The notes beneath the pieces were generated by a model that made no database searches, had not been told where the DNA came from, and saw only the letters and a list, made by a program, of their open reading frames with translations. Shown piece by piece: positions 9,349-21,108 of a stretch of DNA of 64,000 nt (position 1 is its first letter; each line of letters starts with the position of its first letter). This stretch comes from Liolophura sinensis (taxonomy: Eukaryota; Mollusca; Polyplacophora; Chitonida; Chitonidae), in NCBI RefSeq assembly GCF_032854445.1, contig NC_088306.1, positions 3,530,373-3,594,372 on the forward strand, in the 5' to 3' direction. A program made the translations under genes and the position numbers.

Positions 9349-10784
9349 TAAACTACCGGGCAAAAGAAACGTATAACCTTGTTCAGCACCACAAGAAAGA
9401 GAAAGAAAGACAGACAGTATCAACATGATAAGCATTATATTGCAATAAACCATTTTCCAAGTTCTGTTCAAAAATTCAAAGCCATATGGATATTACACTT
9501 GCTGTCAGGCCGAGTAAAGAAGGCATGGGGTAAATCTGAAAAATTACACAAATGCAAGTAAAGGGACTCCCTTAAAGAGGTGTACCTAATGTCCTATCAT
9601 GTCATAAGACAGATCGTTAGTAGCGTGTGTGAGCACCCATTGCATCAATTAAAGCCAAAATACGTCTCCTCATGGAAGTCGTCAGCCGCCGGATGACGTC
9701 ATCAGGAATTCTGTCCCACTCCTCAAATAAAGCCTGTTCGAGCTGTTGCCTGTTTTGTGGGGGAGGGACGCGTTGTCTCAGACGTCGATCAAGATGATCC
9801 CACAGATGCTCTAAGGGATGCACGAATGGCACCACACAAGGTTCCAATATTTCATCTCGGTATCTTTGGCCAGTCAGATTTCCCTGGATGATGACCAATC
9901 CCGTTCTCACCTGTCCACAAATTCCGCCCCACACAAGCACCCCACCAGCACCAAAAGGGTGGACATTCTGAATGCAGTTTTGTGCCAATCGCTCTCCCCT
10001 GCGTCGATACACACGAATTCGACCATCATTTCTGAAGAGGTTATATCGGCTTTCATCAGTGAACAGCACCCTTTCCCAGTCTCGTCGCTGCCATCGACGT
10101 ACAACTCTTGCCCAACGCAGCCTGTTTTGACGGTGTAGAGGAGTCAATGCCATTCCACGGAAGGGGCGATAGGCTCTGATACCACTCACGCGGAGTCGTC
10201 GTAAGACTGTGCGTCTGCTGATGGGGTGTCCCAGTGCCGTTTCCGCCGTTTCCGCCGTTGACGTCGCCGTCACAAACCGGTTACGCAGGTGGATTGTGCG
10301 GATGTACAGATCTTCACCTGGCGTTGTAACACTTGACCTGCCCGATCTTGGACGATCTTGTGTGCTGCCTGTTAGGCGGTAACGACCCAACAGTCTGCTG
10401 ATGGTGGCTTGACTGCAATTGAATGTTCTGCAATGTGGTGTTGGCTGGCCCCCATGTCGGCCATACCAGTGGCTCTATCACGTTCTGCTTGTGTGAGTCT
10501 CGGCATCTCTTAGATGTTTTTTATGGTATTGCACCCTTACCATGTGCTACATCGGTATTTATACGGCGGTCATTATCGAGAATTTTCAACAGGGCCCGAA
10601 CCTCTGTTTTTCCGATTTTTCATGATGTCTTACACCAATTTCAATGAATCTCGTTAAAAAGTTACGTGTATACAGGGTGCTTATGTGCAAACGTATTCGC
10701 ACAACGTTCAAACTTATTCAACTTATTTTTCCATAAAAAAACTGCATTTAAAAGCTATACGTTTCTTTTGCCCGGTAGTTTATA
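9349..10784 (-). mobile_element. Tc1-like DNA transposon, inactive, about 1.44 kb
   Basis: Bounded by inverted terminal repeats of about 28 bp: 9349-9376 begins TATAAACTACCGGGCAAA and 10756-10784 is its reverse complement (TTTGCCCGGTAGTTTATA). The ends have TA at the border, as expected for Tc1/mariner target sites. It contains one transposase gene on the minus strand. It sits between SINE debris on the left and a 36-bp minisatellite on the right. Confidence 0.85.
9617..10506 (-). pseudogene. Tc1-like transposase, frameshifted and with its catalytic core deleted
   Basis: The start is ATG at 10506 (MPRLTQAERDRA). The reading frame shifts near 10430, after which 10390-9617 is open. Seen in order: a helix-turn-helix part with SRLLGRYRLTG and TQDRPRSGR, a second helical domain (RRTVLRRLRVSG), then the first catalytic Asp in LFTDESRYNLF and LVWGGICG. 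The protein then jumps from VVPFVHP to LEHLWDHLDRR. In Tc1 relatives this gap holds the second Asp (QDNARPH) and the Pro-rich part before the Glu. The E of the DD34E triad survives in LEHLWD but the second D is absent. The deletion keeps the frame, so the break is in function, not in reading frame. The family assignment is firm. Confidence 0.88.
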
Positions 10785-10959
10785 ACTGTATCTGGCTAAA
10801 TGCACAACTTTGGCTATTAAACAATTTAGAGCAAGATTCTCTTTAGTTTTCATAAATAACATAAAGTAAGAAAGTATTTAAAATTATATTTGACGTTTTG
10901 AAATTTTCTGTCGATCAAAGAAGGCCTTCTAAAAATTAAAAAATATTGCGAAAGATTCG

Positions 10960-11526
10960 GCTGTGGTTGCCAGATATAAGTGGGGGCCCCACTCCACTGT
11001 GGTTGCCAGATATAAGTCGCGGCCCCACTCCACTGTGGTTGTCAGATATAAGTGGGGGCCCCACTCGGCTATGGTTGCCAGATATAAGTCGGGGCCCCAC
11101 TCGACCGTGGTTGCCAGACATAAGTCGGAGCCCCACTCGACCGTGGTTGCCAGATATGTCGGGATCCCACTCGACTGTGGTTACCAGATATAAGTCGGGG
11201 TCCCACTCGACTGTGGTTACCAGATATAAGTCGGGGCCCCACTCGACTGTGGTTGCCAGATATAAGTCGGGGCCCCACTCGACTGTGGTTACCAGATATA
11301 AGTCAGGGCCCCACTCGACTGTGGTTGCCAGATATAAGTCGGCGTCCCACTCGACTGTGGTTGCCAGATATAAGTCGGGGTCCCACTCGACTGTGGTTAC
11401 CAGATATAAGTCGGGGCCCTACTCGACTGTGGTTGCCAGATATAAGTCGGGGTCCCACTCGACTGTGGTTGCCAGATATAAGTCGGGGCCCCACTCGACT
11501 GTGGTTGCCAGATATAAGTCGGGCCC
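10960..11526. repeat. Minisatellite, 36-bp unit, about 15 copies
   Basis: Unit GACTGTGGTTGCCAGATA + TAAGTCGGGGCCCCACTC. The period is a multiple of 3 and the unit lacks stops in several frames, so long open stretches appear on both strands (for example 10946-11617 plus). None has a start context or domain that argues for translation. Confidence 0.95.
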
Positions 11527-11797
11527 CCTGTTACACTTGCATGGAATCTCAACTCCTAAACTCAGCACACCAATTAACTTTGAATGTGTGCTGAAGAAAA
11601 CGTCTATGGCAATCTAAGTTTACAGAACCAGCTGGGCCTAATCGGCCCCTTAATCCTCGCCTATTACGCTGATTTCACCTTTTAAAACTTTCCTTTTCAG
11701 AATGAGACTTTTACAGCTTTAACCCATCTCTCAATGCTCCGGGCTTTAATCTTAATAATTATCTTATTCTACTACAAAGTGAATTACAATCTAGTGT
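11527..11797. other. Unassigned
   Basis: Nothing recognised between the minisatellite and the next SINE. Confidence 0.5.
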
Positions 11798-11940
11798 CCT
11801 TGCTGGCTTTCTCTCCGTCGGAAGGTCTTGCAGCAACCTGCGGGTGGTCGTGTGTTTTTCGTCATCGCCGTCGAATAAGTGAAATATTCTTGAGCACGGC
11901 GTAAAAAACCATCCAATTAAATCAAATAAAGAAATAATCT
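11798..11940 (+). repeat. SINE fragment
   Basis: Body and tail: GGAAGGTCTTGCAGCAACC, then GTCGAATAAGTGAAATATTC, GAGCACGGCGTAAA. Head missing. Confidence 0.85.
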
Positions 11941-12682
11941 AGTGTCAACTTAAGTATACACCCAATAAATTCATCTGTTAATTTTAAAAATGCCTGCTGC
12001 CTGAGTGATGCTAGAATGCAATCTGTTCTTGCAGCAGATTGTTTTCTTAAATATAATACACATACTCTATTGAATCTTTTATGAACATTATATTATAACA
12101 GGATAATATGTTGAGTATGTCAGAATACTTTTTAACGCTTTTTGTTATAATTAAGAGATTAATTTTTTGAGTGTAATGCCGGGTTTAAATTCTGTCGCAC
12201 TTTTAAACAACAGCCGTGATGGGCCGATATCGCTTGGTACATGTGTGTTTGTTTCGTATGTCATATAACTTTCCATATATCAACAAAACTAAAACCTGGG
12301 ATAAACAAGATTGTAAAATTCTTACCTTCAGACAGTTCGATTTTCGTGGAAACTTTGAAGAGAACTAACTGGCAATTTGGCAGCTCGTATCTAGGAGATG
12401 CTCTGTGTAGACTGTACATGTATACTAGCTGCACGCATATCCCTGTATACTAGGGATGCTGGGTACTTGCTCAAGGCGGGAAAATCTGCACATGCTGGCT
12501 GGGACAGAATTTTAAAACATTTAAACAATAATTTTAGGATGTTGGCAGTGAACTGAAGGCGTTACTCAAATTACTTTTTCATTTAGTTTATTACACAGAT
12601 GAACAGAACAGGCTTTAAAAATATTTTATTCCAAGAATGATTTTATTACTAGATTTTGATTTACAAAAATAATAAGCCAGAT
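11941..12682. other. Unassigned A+T-rich DNA
   Basis: No gene, repeat or motif recognised. The short open frame at 12241-12453 has no visible domain. Confidence 0.5.
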
Positions 12683-13272
12683 AATGAAGCAACAGTCATC
12701 AGTGACCTTTGTGCCTGACAATGAAGTGACATTCACCTCTGACCTTTGTGCCTAATAATGAAGTAACAGTCATCTGTGACCTTTGTGCCTGTGACCTTTG
12801 TGTATGATAATGAAGTAACTTGTGCCTGTGACCTTTGCGTATGATAATGAAGTAACTTTCACCTGCGACCTGTGTGCCTGATAATGAAGTAACATTCACC
12901 TATGACCTTTGTGCCTGTGACCTTTGTGCCTGATAATGAAGTAACATTCACCTATGACCTTTGTGCCTGTGACCTTTGTGCCTGATAATGAAGTAACATT
13001 CACCCGTGACCTTTGTGCCTGATAATGAAGTAACATTCACCTGTGACCTTTGTGCCTGATTATGAAGCAACAGTCATCAGTGACCTTTGTGCCTGACAAT
13101 GAAGTAACATTCACCTCTGACCTTTGTGCCTAATAATGAAGTAACAGTCATGTGTGACCTTTGTGCCTAATAATGAAGTCACATTCACCTTTGAGCTCTG
13201 TGCCTGATGGTGAAGTAACAGTCACCTGTGAGCTCTGTGCCCGATAATGAAGTAACATTCACCTGTGACCTT
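12683..13272. repeat. Minisatellite, 37-bp unit with length variants
   Basis: Unit TGACCTTTGTGCCTGATAAT + GAAGTAACATTCACCTG. Several copies carry an extra TGACCTTTGTGCC half unit, so the spacing alternates between 37 bp and longer. Confidence 0.92.
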
Positions 13273-13638
13273 GAACGATTAATATCCGCTTTAGATTCGA
13301 ATATATAGAACCAAAAATGTAGTCAGGCATGACTTTCTTTATCTGTGGAATGTTTGTCTTTAATTGTACGTTGATACATTACCTTAGAAGTAAATAAAAT
13401 TTTAATATTTACAGACATTTCGAACACTTAAATGTCCATTAGTTTATCTTTGGGGTAATATTCATTTTGGCCCAAGGGGTGTGTCATTTTGCCCCGCCAT
13501 ATGGGGCAAAATGGATCATTTACTGAACTTTTTTCCGCATTCTAATGAAAATATTTAAGTCAAATACAATTTCTTGAGGATTATTTGAAAGATAATGTGT
13601 GAGAGATCTTCAAAACATTCATTTGGAGTTAGGCTTAC

Positions 13639-15374
13639 CAGGGGCGTAGGAAGCAATTTCAAAGTGGAGGGGGGAGGTGGGTGGGGGCAACAGTCCAGCA
13701 AAAAATGCGAGGGTTCAGGGGCAACCAAAGCCCGGGAACCTCTGAACGAGTTACATCGCCTTAGAGACGATATGCCGTATCTTAGATATGCCAATTGCGG
13801 TGTTATTGACTATTTAAGCCTGCCTGAAAAAAAATGAAATAGACGTTTAGCTCAATTGTTGACGCTTTTGCCTGGAGAACCACGGGTCAACAAAGAACAT
13901 TGTAACAATTTATCCAAAATTCAACATTAAATTTATGCATGTCGGAGATAGGTTGGTGTAGATTGACTAATACAAGCATTTAACTCGTATAGAGGAGAAT
14001 CGGTGGAAAGAAATATCCATGTTTTTACTGGGCCTTGGTGGTAAACTTGCCGGCCTGTTTGCGCTGGCTTGCTTTCGATTGAAATCAATGTCATTCACAT
14101 GTATACATACACTTTTTGATCAGGCTTTTGGCTCAGAAAAAAGCCGTGCGTCTAATTTAGAGGAATTGTCAGTAACGCGCCAAAGTGAGTGGTTACAACG
14201 GTTACTTATCTTTCTTTCAATGATGAATCTTGCAACCCGTCCAAAGCGAAATGATCTTGGAATGACGATAAACCATAATGAAATAAATAACTCAACACCG
14301 ATGAGTGCATATAATGTACAAATATATTAATTATTCTGTTCTTTGGGCTGAATAGAACTGCAACTTCATCGCATTGAAACACAGTCGCTAAATCAGAAAA
14401 AAAGATTGTGTTTGGAGACAAATGAGTCCACTTTTTGTCAGATTAAACTGTAGATGATTTGTCCTTCCATGGGAGAATTGTATATATTAATATATGCTAC
14501 TTCTATATGTGTACTGAATGTTGAAACAAGCAAACCTACATAAACCTATGTAATTTTGGCACATTATCGGTTTGGAAAAATATAACTTCGTGACACTGTA
14601 TCGTGTGATCTGGAAAAGCAAAATCTTTGAGAAATAATCAAAATTCACAACTTTACGACAAAATATAAAACCGACGTTGCAGAAAAATTTTTATTAAAAA
14701 AAGACCAGTATTTCAGTACATGTGGCATGAACATTTGTACTTCAAAAACCGCCTATGCTAAGTAGCTCTCATGAATAGAAAGGAAAACAATAAAATGAAC
14801 TACATGTATATGTCAATCTCCATGAAAAACGTCCAGTTGGTTGGATTTATTTTAAAGACTATTTTGAGCGGAGCAAAACGCAACAGAAAAATTGCATTCT
14901 ATGTAGACGTATACGTTAGACACAATAGGTGCCAGCGCACAGCACGTTTCTGTCATGTAAATATATTTATTCAAAACTACATAAAGCAGCAGTTATAAAT
15001 GTGTTGTTAGACCGATCCTCATTGCAAACTACTTTGAGGAAAGAAAACCGATCCTGACGTCATTTACTCTTATGAGCCACTATATAAAACAATATTTCAA
15101 ATGCATTTTACTCGGTTAAAAACAATCCTAAAATAAATCCAAACATTTTCTTCAACAGTTTTGCGTGGAGTTTTGTCAGACATTCATACTTCATGCTGAT
15201 ATTTTTTGCTTTAAACTAACGACCGCCCAAGCATTGTTAAGCAGGCTAAACTTATTAAAACGATTACGAAATAACACACACCACCACTGTCTTTAGATCT
15301 ACAAAATATCCAGTATGTAATATACGTATATGTAAAGATATGCTTCCACCCCACCCCGGCTTCCTACGCCCTTG
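13639..15374. mobile_element. Possible non-autonomous hAT-like element
   Basis: CAGGGGCGTAGGAAGC at 13639-13654 faces its inverse GCTTCCTACGCCCTTG at 15359-15374 (15 of 16 matching). Ends of the CAGGGGCGTAG type are typical of hAT elements. CTTAC occurs just outside both ends (13634-13638 and 15375-15379), shorter than the 8-bp duplication expected for hAT. No transposase is recognisable between them, and the 104-residue open frame at 14019-14330 shows no domain. Confidence 0.45.
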
Positions 15375-15469
15375 CTTACACTGCTTACAATTAATGTAAA
15401 ATTTAGAGGTTCGAAAGTAAGCCTTTCCCACAGAAGTTTTGTGAAACGTACTCTTGGGGGATTGGTTGC

Positions 15470-15610
15470 GCCTAGGTAGTCTAGTGGTTGAAAATGCTTG
15501 ACTTTCAATCGCTAGGGAAAACCAGGTACCGGTAGGCCTAATTCAGCCTCACGTAAGGGGTTAAAAACCGGCCGTGAACCGGGGATTTGTAGAACAATCC
15601 ACCTTAATTG
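15470..15610 (+). repeat. Second tRNA-like SINE family, single copy
   Basis: GTAGTCTAGTGGTTG (A-box-like) followed by GAAAACCAGGTACCGG and a GGGGTTAAAAACCGG block. Similar heads occur inverted at 760-800 and 63490-63590. Confidence 0.4.
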
Positions 15611-16934
15611 TTTGTGGGGCCTTTGTGATATTAATCAATCGAAGACGCTCGTGTGGCCGTTTCGCACTCTAAAGATTGTTTAAGATCTCAATGCGCAAAT
15701 CTCTACGTCTAGGCAATGTGAAGGGAATCAAAATGCTTGCTTTTAATAGCACCAAACGAATATCTAATGAGAGATGTCTGCTTTGGTCCGCGTTCATGAG
15801 CCTCGTTTTGACAGGCATATCATTAATGACAGCTGGACGATTTCAGATGTTGACAGCGGCATCAAAAAGGATGAAAAATTGTGAAGAAATGACTCTTTGT
15901 GAAAAACTGTAATATTGACAAGAAATTTGTAAGTATATCGTGGATCTGTGTATTGCAACTGGACGTGATTGGTGCTGTTTGAATGACGTTTGAAGTAGAG
16001 AGTGGAAATCTTGAAGCAGGCAGAGACAGGGAGCATTATATGGTGACTAGATTTCGTTATATAATATCAAGCGGTCAAGCAGATGAGAGAAGTTTTTGTT
16101 TGTGCTACAGCTTGAGTCGTCGCAGTCGTTGCTGTTGTGGATGCCTTCATTGTGGTGTGTAATGTTGAATAATTATTTGAATAATTGTGAACTGATAAAC
16201 CAACGTCAAGGGAAATCTCTGAATCGGACACGGGTACAGTCCGTCAGAGTAGTCTCCCTCTACAAGACATGAATCGGCCAAAGTATGGAATTCATTCTCT
16301 TCACTTTCTTTAACGCACTAGAGAAAAAAAAAGGTGTATATTCAGTTCTTTTGTACCTATGCCAAATTCTTTTACACATACTTACAGTCGTTTTGTACAT
16401 AATGTGATAATCTTATGTAAATATCTTCACATGAAAATTTATTTACATCAGCAAAACACTTCAGCATATGTATTTAATAAAAAACCTGTGCATGTGTATT
16501 AACAAACTTAAAATTTTAGACATATGTAAATTTCTGAGAATGGCATTAAACAATAATCCAATAAATGAAGAAAAGAAAAAAAATCAGCATGACCATTTAA
16601 TGTTGAAAGGATGATTTTTGTTTTGTGAACAAATACTGGCAATATAACCCATGGAGTGAGATGCAAATGTACCCGAGAGCAAGGAAAATCATGTGATCTC
16701 TTTAATGGGCAACTTGTAAAACTCCTTCCCGCCTGTATCAAGACGGTCCAAAGCTGGGAACTCATTTGTTGTTTCCTTTATTTTGTCACAATTGTTGGTG
16801 CCCATAAAACATATATGAAGTACACATGTACTACAACATCACAGAAGAAAACGATATGTACTACTATCCTTTGGACCTTCTGTATAGCTCCTCCTCGAGT
16901 CTCCCTTTATTTATCAGTTTTTCTGTGTTTACAG
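15611..16934. other. Region upstream of zinc-finger gene B
   Basis: No gene recognised. Short open stretches at 15676-15912 and 16508-16765 show no domains. Any promoter and non-coding first exon of gene B should be here: the first coding exon begins right after a clear splice acceptor at 16931-16934, implying an upstream exon. Confidence 0.4.
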
Positions 16935-16943
16935 AAACTCAGT

Positions 16944-19900
16944 ATGCTGAATGTTGCTACTCAGACCAAGTCAGTGGAGGTTGAAGTTGATCTGGTACAT
17001 GCTGTGGAATGTTCTGAGGTGAACAGAAAAAAGGCGGAATCAGATCAGCTACATGTAGGTATTCTACTAACTTGGACCTCTTTTAAGAGCTTTTGGACTC
17101 GATTCTGAAAGCAAAATCCAATCTTTGCTATGTCTGTGGTTTGGCTTTCAAGTAAATTCCTTACAGAAGAACTGCAGGATAAAATTCAGCAATGTTACTG
17201 CAGAAATGACGCCTTGATACCATACGTGATACCTTTGAGTACAAAGCCCCAGTATATCAAAATGAAAAAGAACTGAAATTTCCCTCTCTCAAGACGTTAC
17301 AAGCATAATGATGAGGTCATGCAGTCATGTTATGAATATTGTTAAAGTGCATGTTCTAATGTCGTGTGGCCGCTGTTGGGAACAAACACTTGTGGAATTG
17401 AAGCCCATATCGCTGAAATTGTGATACATTACATGGTATACATGAGACTGTTTTGGTGGATTTTTTAACCTGTTTCAGTCAGCTGTGCTTTTAAAAGACA
17501 GAATACTGTTGAGTCCAAATTGGGTCAGAACACATGAAGGATTGTGTTATCGGGTTCATAATGAGTACTGATGTCTGTGCAGCACTTTGTTTTATACTCC
17601 AATTACACAGAAAGATATGTTTAAAACTTTTCTGATGACAGTCCAATAACCTGGCAATACAGGACAAAGTCAGACTGATGACAAATCTTACTGCGAAGAA
17701 TACAGCTGAGGGGCAGTTTAATGTAGACCAGATGCTCCATCAGGAGGAAATGGACACCAAGCTCCAGTATTACTCTGTAAAGTCTGAAGGTATGGATGTA
17801 AGTGTTTTGAAAATTTAGTTTTTTGGGGGCTATTCATTGCTGATAGTTGTTTACATCTCATCAAATCTTGGTTCTCTTCTAATGTTGGCAATTGAAACAG
17901 TAGAAATTACATTATTTTCAAAAGCCTGAGATGTTTTAAAACAGAGAAAATGATACAGCAAACATATTAAATATCATCAAAGAAGTTTAATTTAATTTAA
18001 AATTTTATTATTAAAAACATGGTACATTTTCAACGATGAAGAATACCTGTATTTACTGGTGTTTTTTTATATTTTTACAGGACACCCTATTAGTTTACCT
18101 GATCAGCGTCCAGATCTCCAGACTTCCTCACAAAGCTCACCTTGTTCTACCATGACATTTAAGGAGGAACCATTTACAGCTGACAATAAAGGCTGTCATC
18201 AGCGTCCAGATATCCAGACTCCCTCACAATGCTCTCCTTGTTCTACCATGACATTTAAGGAGGAACCATTATTTACAGCTGACAATAAAGGCTGTCATCA
18301 GCGTCCAGATATCCAGACTTCCTCACAATGCTCTCCTTGTTCTACCATGACATTTAAGGAGGAACCATTATTTACAGCTGACAATAAAGGCTGTGATCAG
18401 CGTCCAGATATCCAGACTTCCTCACAATGCTCTCCTTGTTCTACCATGACATTTAAGGAGGAACCATTATTTACAGCTGACAATAAAGGCTGTGATCAGC
18501 GTCCAGATATCCAGACTTCCTCACAATGCTCTCCTTGTTCTACCATGACATTTAAGGAGGAACCATTATTTACAGCTGACAATAAAGGCTGTGATCAGCG
18601 TCCAGATCTCCAGACTTCCTCACAATGCTCTCCTTGTTCTACCATGATATTTAAGGAGGAACCATTATTTACAGCTGACAATAAAGGCTGTGATCAGCGT
18701 CCAGATCTCCAGACTTCCTCACTAATCTCGTCTTGTTCTGGTGTGACAACTGAGGAGGAAACAGTGATTATAACTGATGAGAATGGCTATATCATCGACA
18801 GACTTACTATGACATCACACTCTTCCTCCAGTGGTGACAACAGCAGAAATTTAACTGAAGAAACTTGTGGTACATCACAGAGCAGAGAGACCAGGCTGTG
18901 CAACGAAGGGTATTATCCGTGTGACAGAATAGAGAAACCATTTAGATGTAGCTGGTGTGATTACAGATGTAATGAGGAGAGTACCCTAAATTTACACATC
19001 AGAATTCACACAGGGGAGAAGGAGTTTAAATGTACCTGGTGTGATTACAGTTGCAACTATAAAAGTACTCTGGTTATCCATATGAGAGCTCACACTGGAG
19101 AGAAACCGTTCAAATGTACCAGGTGTGATTACAAATGCAGGGATCACAGTGCTTTAGCTAAGCACAATAGAACGCACACAGGAGAGAAACCGTACAGATG
19201 TACTTGGTGTGATTACAGGTGTAAAGATAAGAGTAATTTACTGGTACACAACAGAACTCACACAGGGGAGAAACCCTTTACGTGTACCTGGTGTGACTAC
19301 AGATGCAATTTAAGCGGAACGTTAATTGCTCACATCAGAACGCACACTGGAGAGAAACCGTTTGAATGTACCTGGTGTGATTACAGATGCAAGACCAAAA
19401 GTATTTTAGGTAAACACATCAGAACACACACTGGGGAGAAACCATTTAAATGTTCTTGGTGCAATTACAGATGCAACACGAACGGTATTCTAGTTGTACA
19501 TATAAGAACTCACACTGGAGAGAAACCATTTAAATGTGGTCAGTGTGAATACAGATGCAAGGATCAGAGTGCTTTAGCTAAGCACAATAGAACTCACACA
19601 GGAGCGAAACCGTATAAATGTACCTTGTGTGATTACCGATGCAAGGGGCAAAATGCTTTAGCTAAGCACAATAGAACTCACACAGGAGCGAAACCGTATA
19701 AATGTACCTTGTGTGATTACCGATGCAAGGGGCAAAATGCTTTAGTAAAGCACAATAGAACTCACACAGGAGCGAAACCGTATAAATGTACCTTGTGTGA
19801 TTACCGATGCAAGGGGCAAAATGCTTTAGTAAAGCACAGCAGAACTCACACAGGAGCGAAACCGTATAAATGTACCTTGTGTGATTACCGATGCAAGGGT

Positions 19901-20095
19901 CAAAATGCTTTAGTAAAGCACAGCAGAACTCACACAGGAGCGAAACCGTATAAATGTACCTTGTGTGATTACCGATGCAAGGGGCAAAATGCTTTAGTTA
20001 AGCACAATAAAACTCATTGTAGAGATAATTCGTGTGTGTATAAAGGAAAACGTCGCAGAAAAGTGAAGCCCAAGACTGTCAAAAACTGTGTCTAA
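16944..20095 (+). CDS. C2H2 zinc-finger protein with N-terminal 33-residue repeats (gene B)
   Basis: Coding exons 16944-17054 (exon begins 16935 after TTTACAG), 17663-17789 and 18081-20095 join with phases 0 and 1 to give 750 residues. Exon 1 (MLNVATQTKSVEVEVDLV...) is acidic and of unknown role. Exon 2 holds NVDQMLHQEEMDT, shared with gene A. Exon 3 holds six almost identical KEEPLFTADNKGC repeats, then TEEETVIITDENGYIIDRL, a Ser-rich linker and 13 fingers of the CDYRC type. Fingers 9-13 are near-copies of one another (YKCTLCDYRCKGQNALxKH) joined by the unusual linker HTGAKP in place of HTGEKP. The C terminus is basic (KGKRRRKVKPK), a plausible nuclear-localisation signal. It is probably a nuclear DNA-binding regulator. 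The frame is intact with no stops. No gene symbol can be given. Confidence 0.87.
18105..18735 (+). repeat. Coding minisatellite, 99-bp unit, 6 copies, in gene B
   Basis: Units of CATTTAAGGAGGAACCATTA + TTTACAGCTGACAATAAAGG + CTGTGATCAGCGTCCAGAT..., almost identical over full length. The only changes are CATCAG/GATCAG, ATATCC/ATCTCC, a missing codon in the first copy and ATGATATTT in the last. They are far more alike than the copies in gene A. Confidence 0.92.
19595..20020 (+). repeat. Tandemly duplicated zinc-finger units, 84 bp, 5 copies
   Basis: Fingers 9-13 of gene B. Each repeat reads AAATGTACCTTGTGTGATTA, CCGATGCAAGGGGCAAAATG and so on. Copies differ at a handful of bases (GCTAAG/GTAAAG, AATAGA/AGCAGA). 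The helix residues expected at -1, 2, 3 and 6 (G, N, A, K) are identical in all five. Confidence 0.9.
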
Positions 20096-20132
20096 AAATG
20101 TTTGTATTTTGTGAAAAAAATTTTTTGACTGA

Positions 20133-20138
20133 ATTAAA
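20133..20138 (+). terminator. Candidate poly(A) signal of gene B
   Basis: ATTAAA, a common variant signal, 38 bp after the stop codon of gene B. No other clear hexamer lies closer. Confidence 0.4.
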
Positions 20139-20454
20139 TCAGCAATCTTCAAGGCCAGGTCTTTCTTCCATCTTTAACTTCATGTTTTTTTTGGTTTCAT
20201 TTCCTTTTTAAATGTACCAAACTAAACCCACGTAAGAGATGTATGCTGATGTATTTAGTTACATGCAGCCGAAAGACCATTACACAGTGTTGTGGAACAT
20301 GTAAATCATCGGACAGTACTTAAAATTTTTGGTAATTAAATCGTATATATTTCTTTTATAACTGATCAAATTTAAATTTTGCTCCTAGGCAAAGGATGGT
20401 TTTTGCTGTTTTCTTTTATAAAATAGAGTAAATTTAATGAAACGCCGTGTTCAA

Positions 20455-21005
20455 GCCGGGGCACCCTCTCCTCTCTTGGGTTTGGTCGGATAAGGATAGA
20501 TGGGATATGGTGGGTTTGGTTGGATAAGGATAGATTGGATATGGTGGGTTTGGTCGGATAAGGATAGATAGGATATGGTGGGTTTGGTCGGATAAGGATA
20601 GATAGGATATGGTGGGTTTGGTCGGATAAGGATAGATGGGATATGGTGGGTTTGGTCGGATAAGGATAGATAGGATATGGTGGGTTTGGTCGGATAAGGA
20701 TAGATAGGATATGGTGGGTTTGGTTGGATAAGGATAGATAGGATATGGTGGGTTTGGTCGGATAAGGATAGATGGGATATGGTGGGTTTGGTCGGATGTG
20801 GATAGATGGGATATGGTGGGTTTGGTCGGGTAAGGATAGATAGGATATGGTGGGTTTGGTCGGATAAGGATAGATAGGATATGGTGGGTTTGGTCGGATA
20901 AGGATAGATGGGATATGGTGGGTTTGGTCGGATAAGGATAGATAGGATATGGTGGGTTTGGTCGGATCAGGATAGATGGGATATGGTGGGTTTGGTTGGA
21001 TAAGA
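20455..21005. repeat. Minisatellite, 34-bp unit, about 16 copies
   Basis: Unit GATAAGGATAGATAGGATAT + GGTGGGTTTGGTCG. The unit has no stop in any minus-strand frame, so a 250-codon open stretch (Pro-rich, period 34 residues) crosses it. That frame is explained by the repeat itself. Confidence 0.95.
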
Positions 21006-21025
21006 ATGGATGCTATGGAACGTTT

Positions 21026-21108
21026 GAATACTCTCGTGAATAATCTGGAGTACGGCGTAAAACACCAATCAAATATGTAAACACATAAATAAATAAATAA
21101 ATATTTCA
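21026..21108 (+). repeat. SINE tail
   Basis: GGAGTACGGCGTAAAACACC followed by AATCAAAT and an ATAAATAAATAAATA end. Confidence 0.8.

Noticed and set aside
10946-11617. Long open frames on both strands (223, 113, 76, 69 codons) as a repetitive protein gene
   Set aside because: They come from a 36-bp minisatellite whose unit lacks stops in several frames; no start context, splice sites or domain.
13485-13513. Perfect 11-bp hairpin (CATTTTGCCCC / GGGGCAAAATG, 7-base loop) as a terminator
   Set aside because: Rho-independent terminators do not apply to this genome, and one short hairpin can arise by chance; no neighbouring gene needs it.
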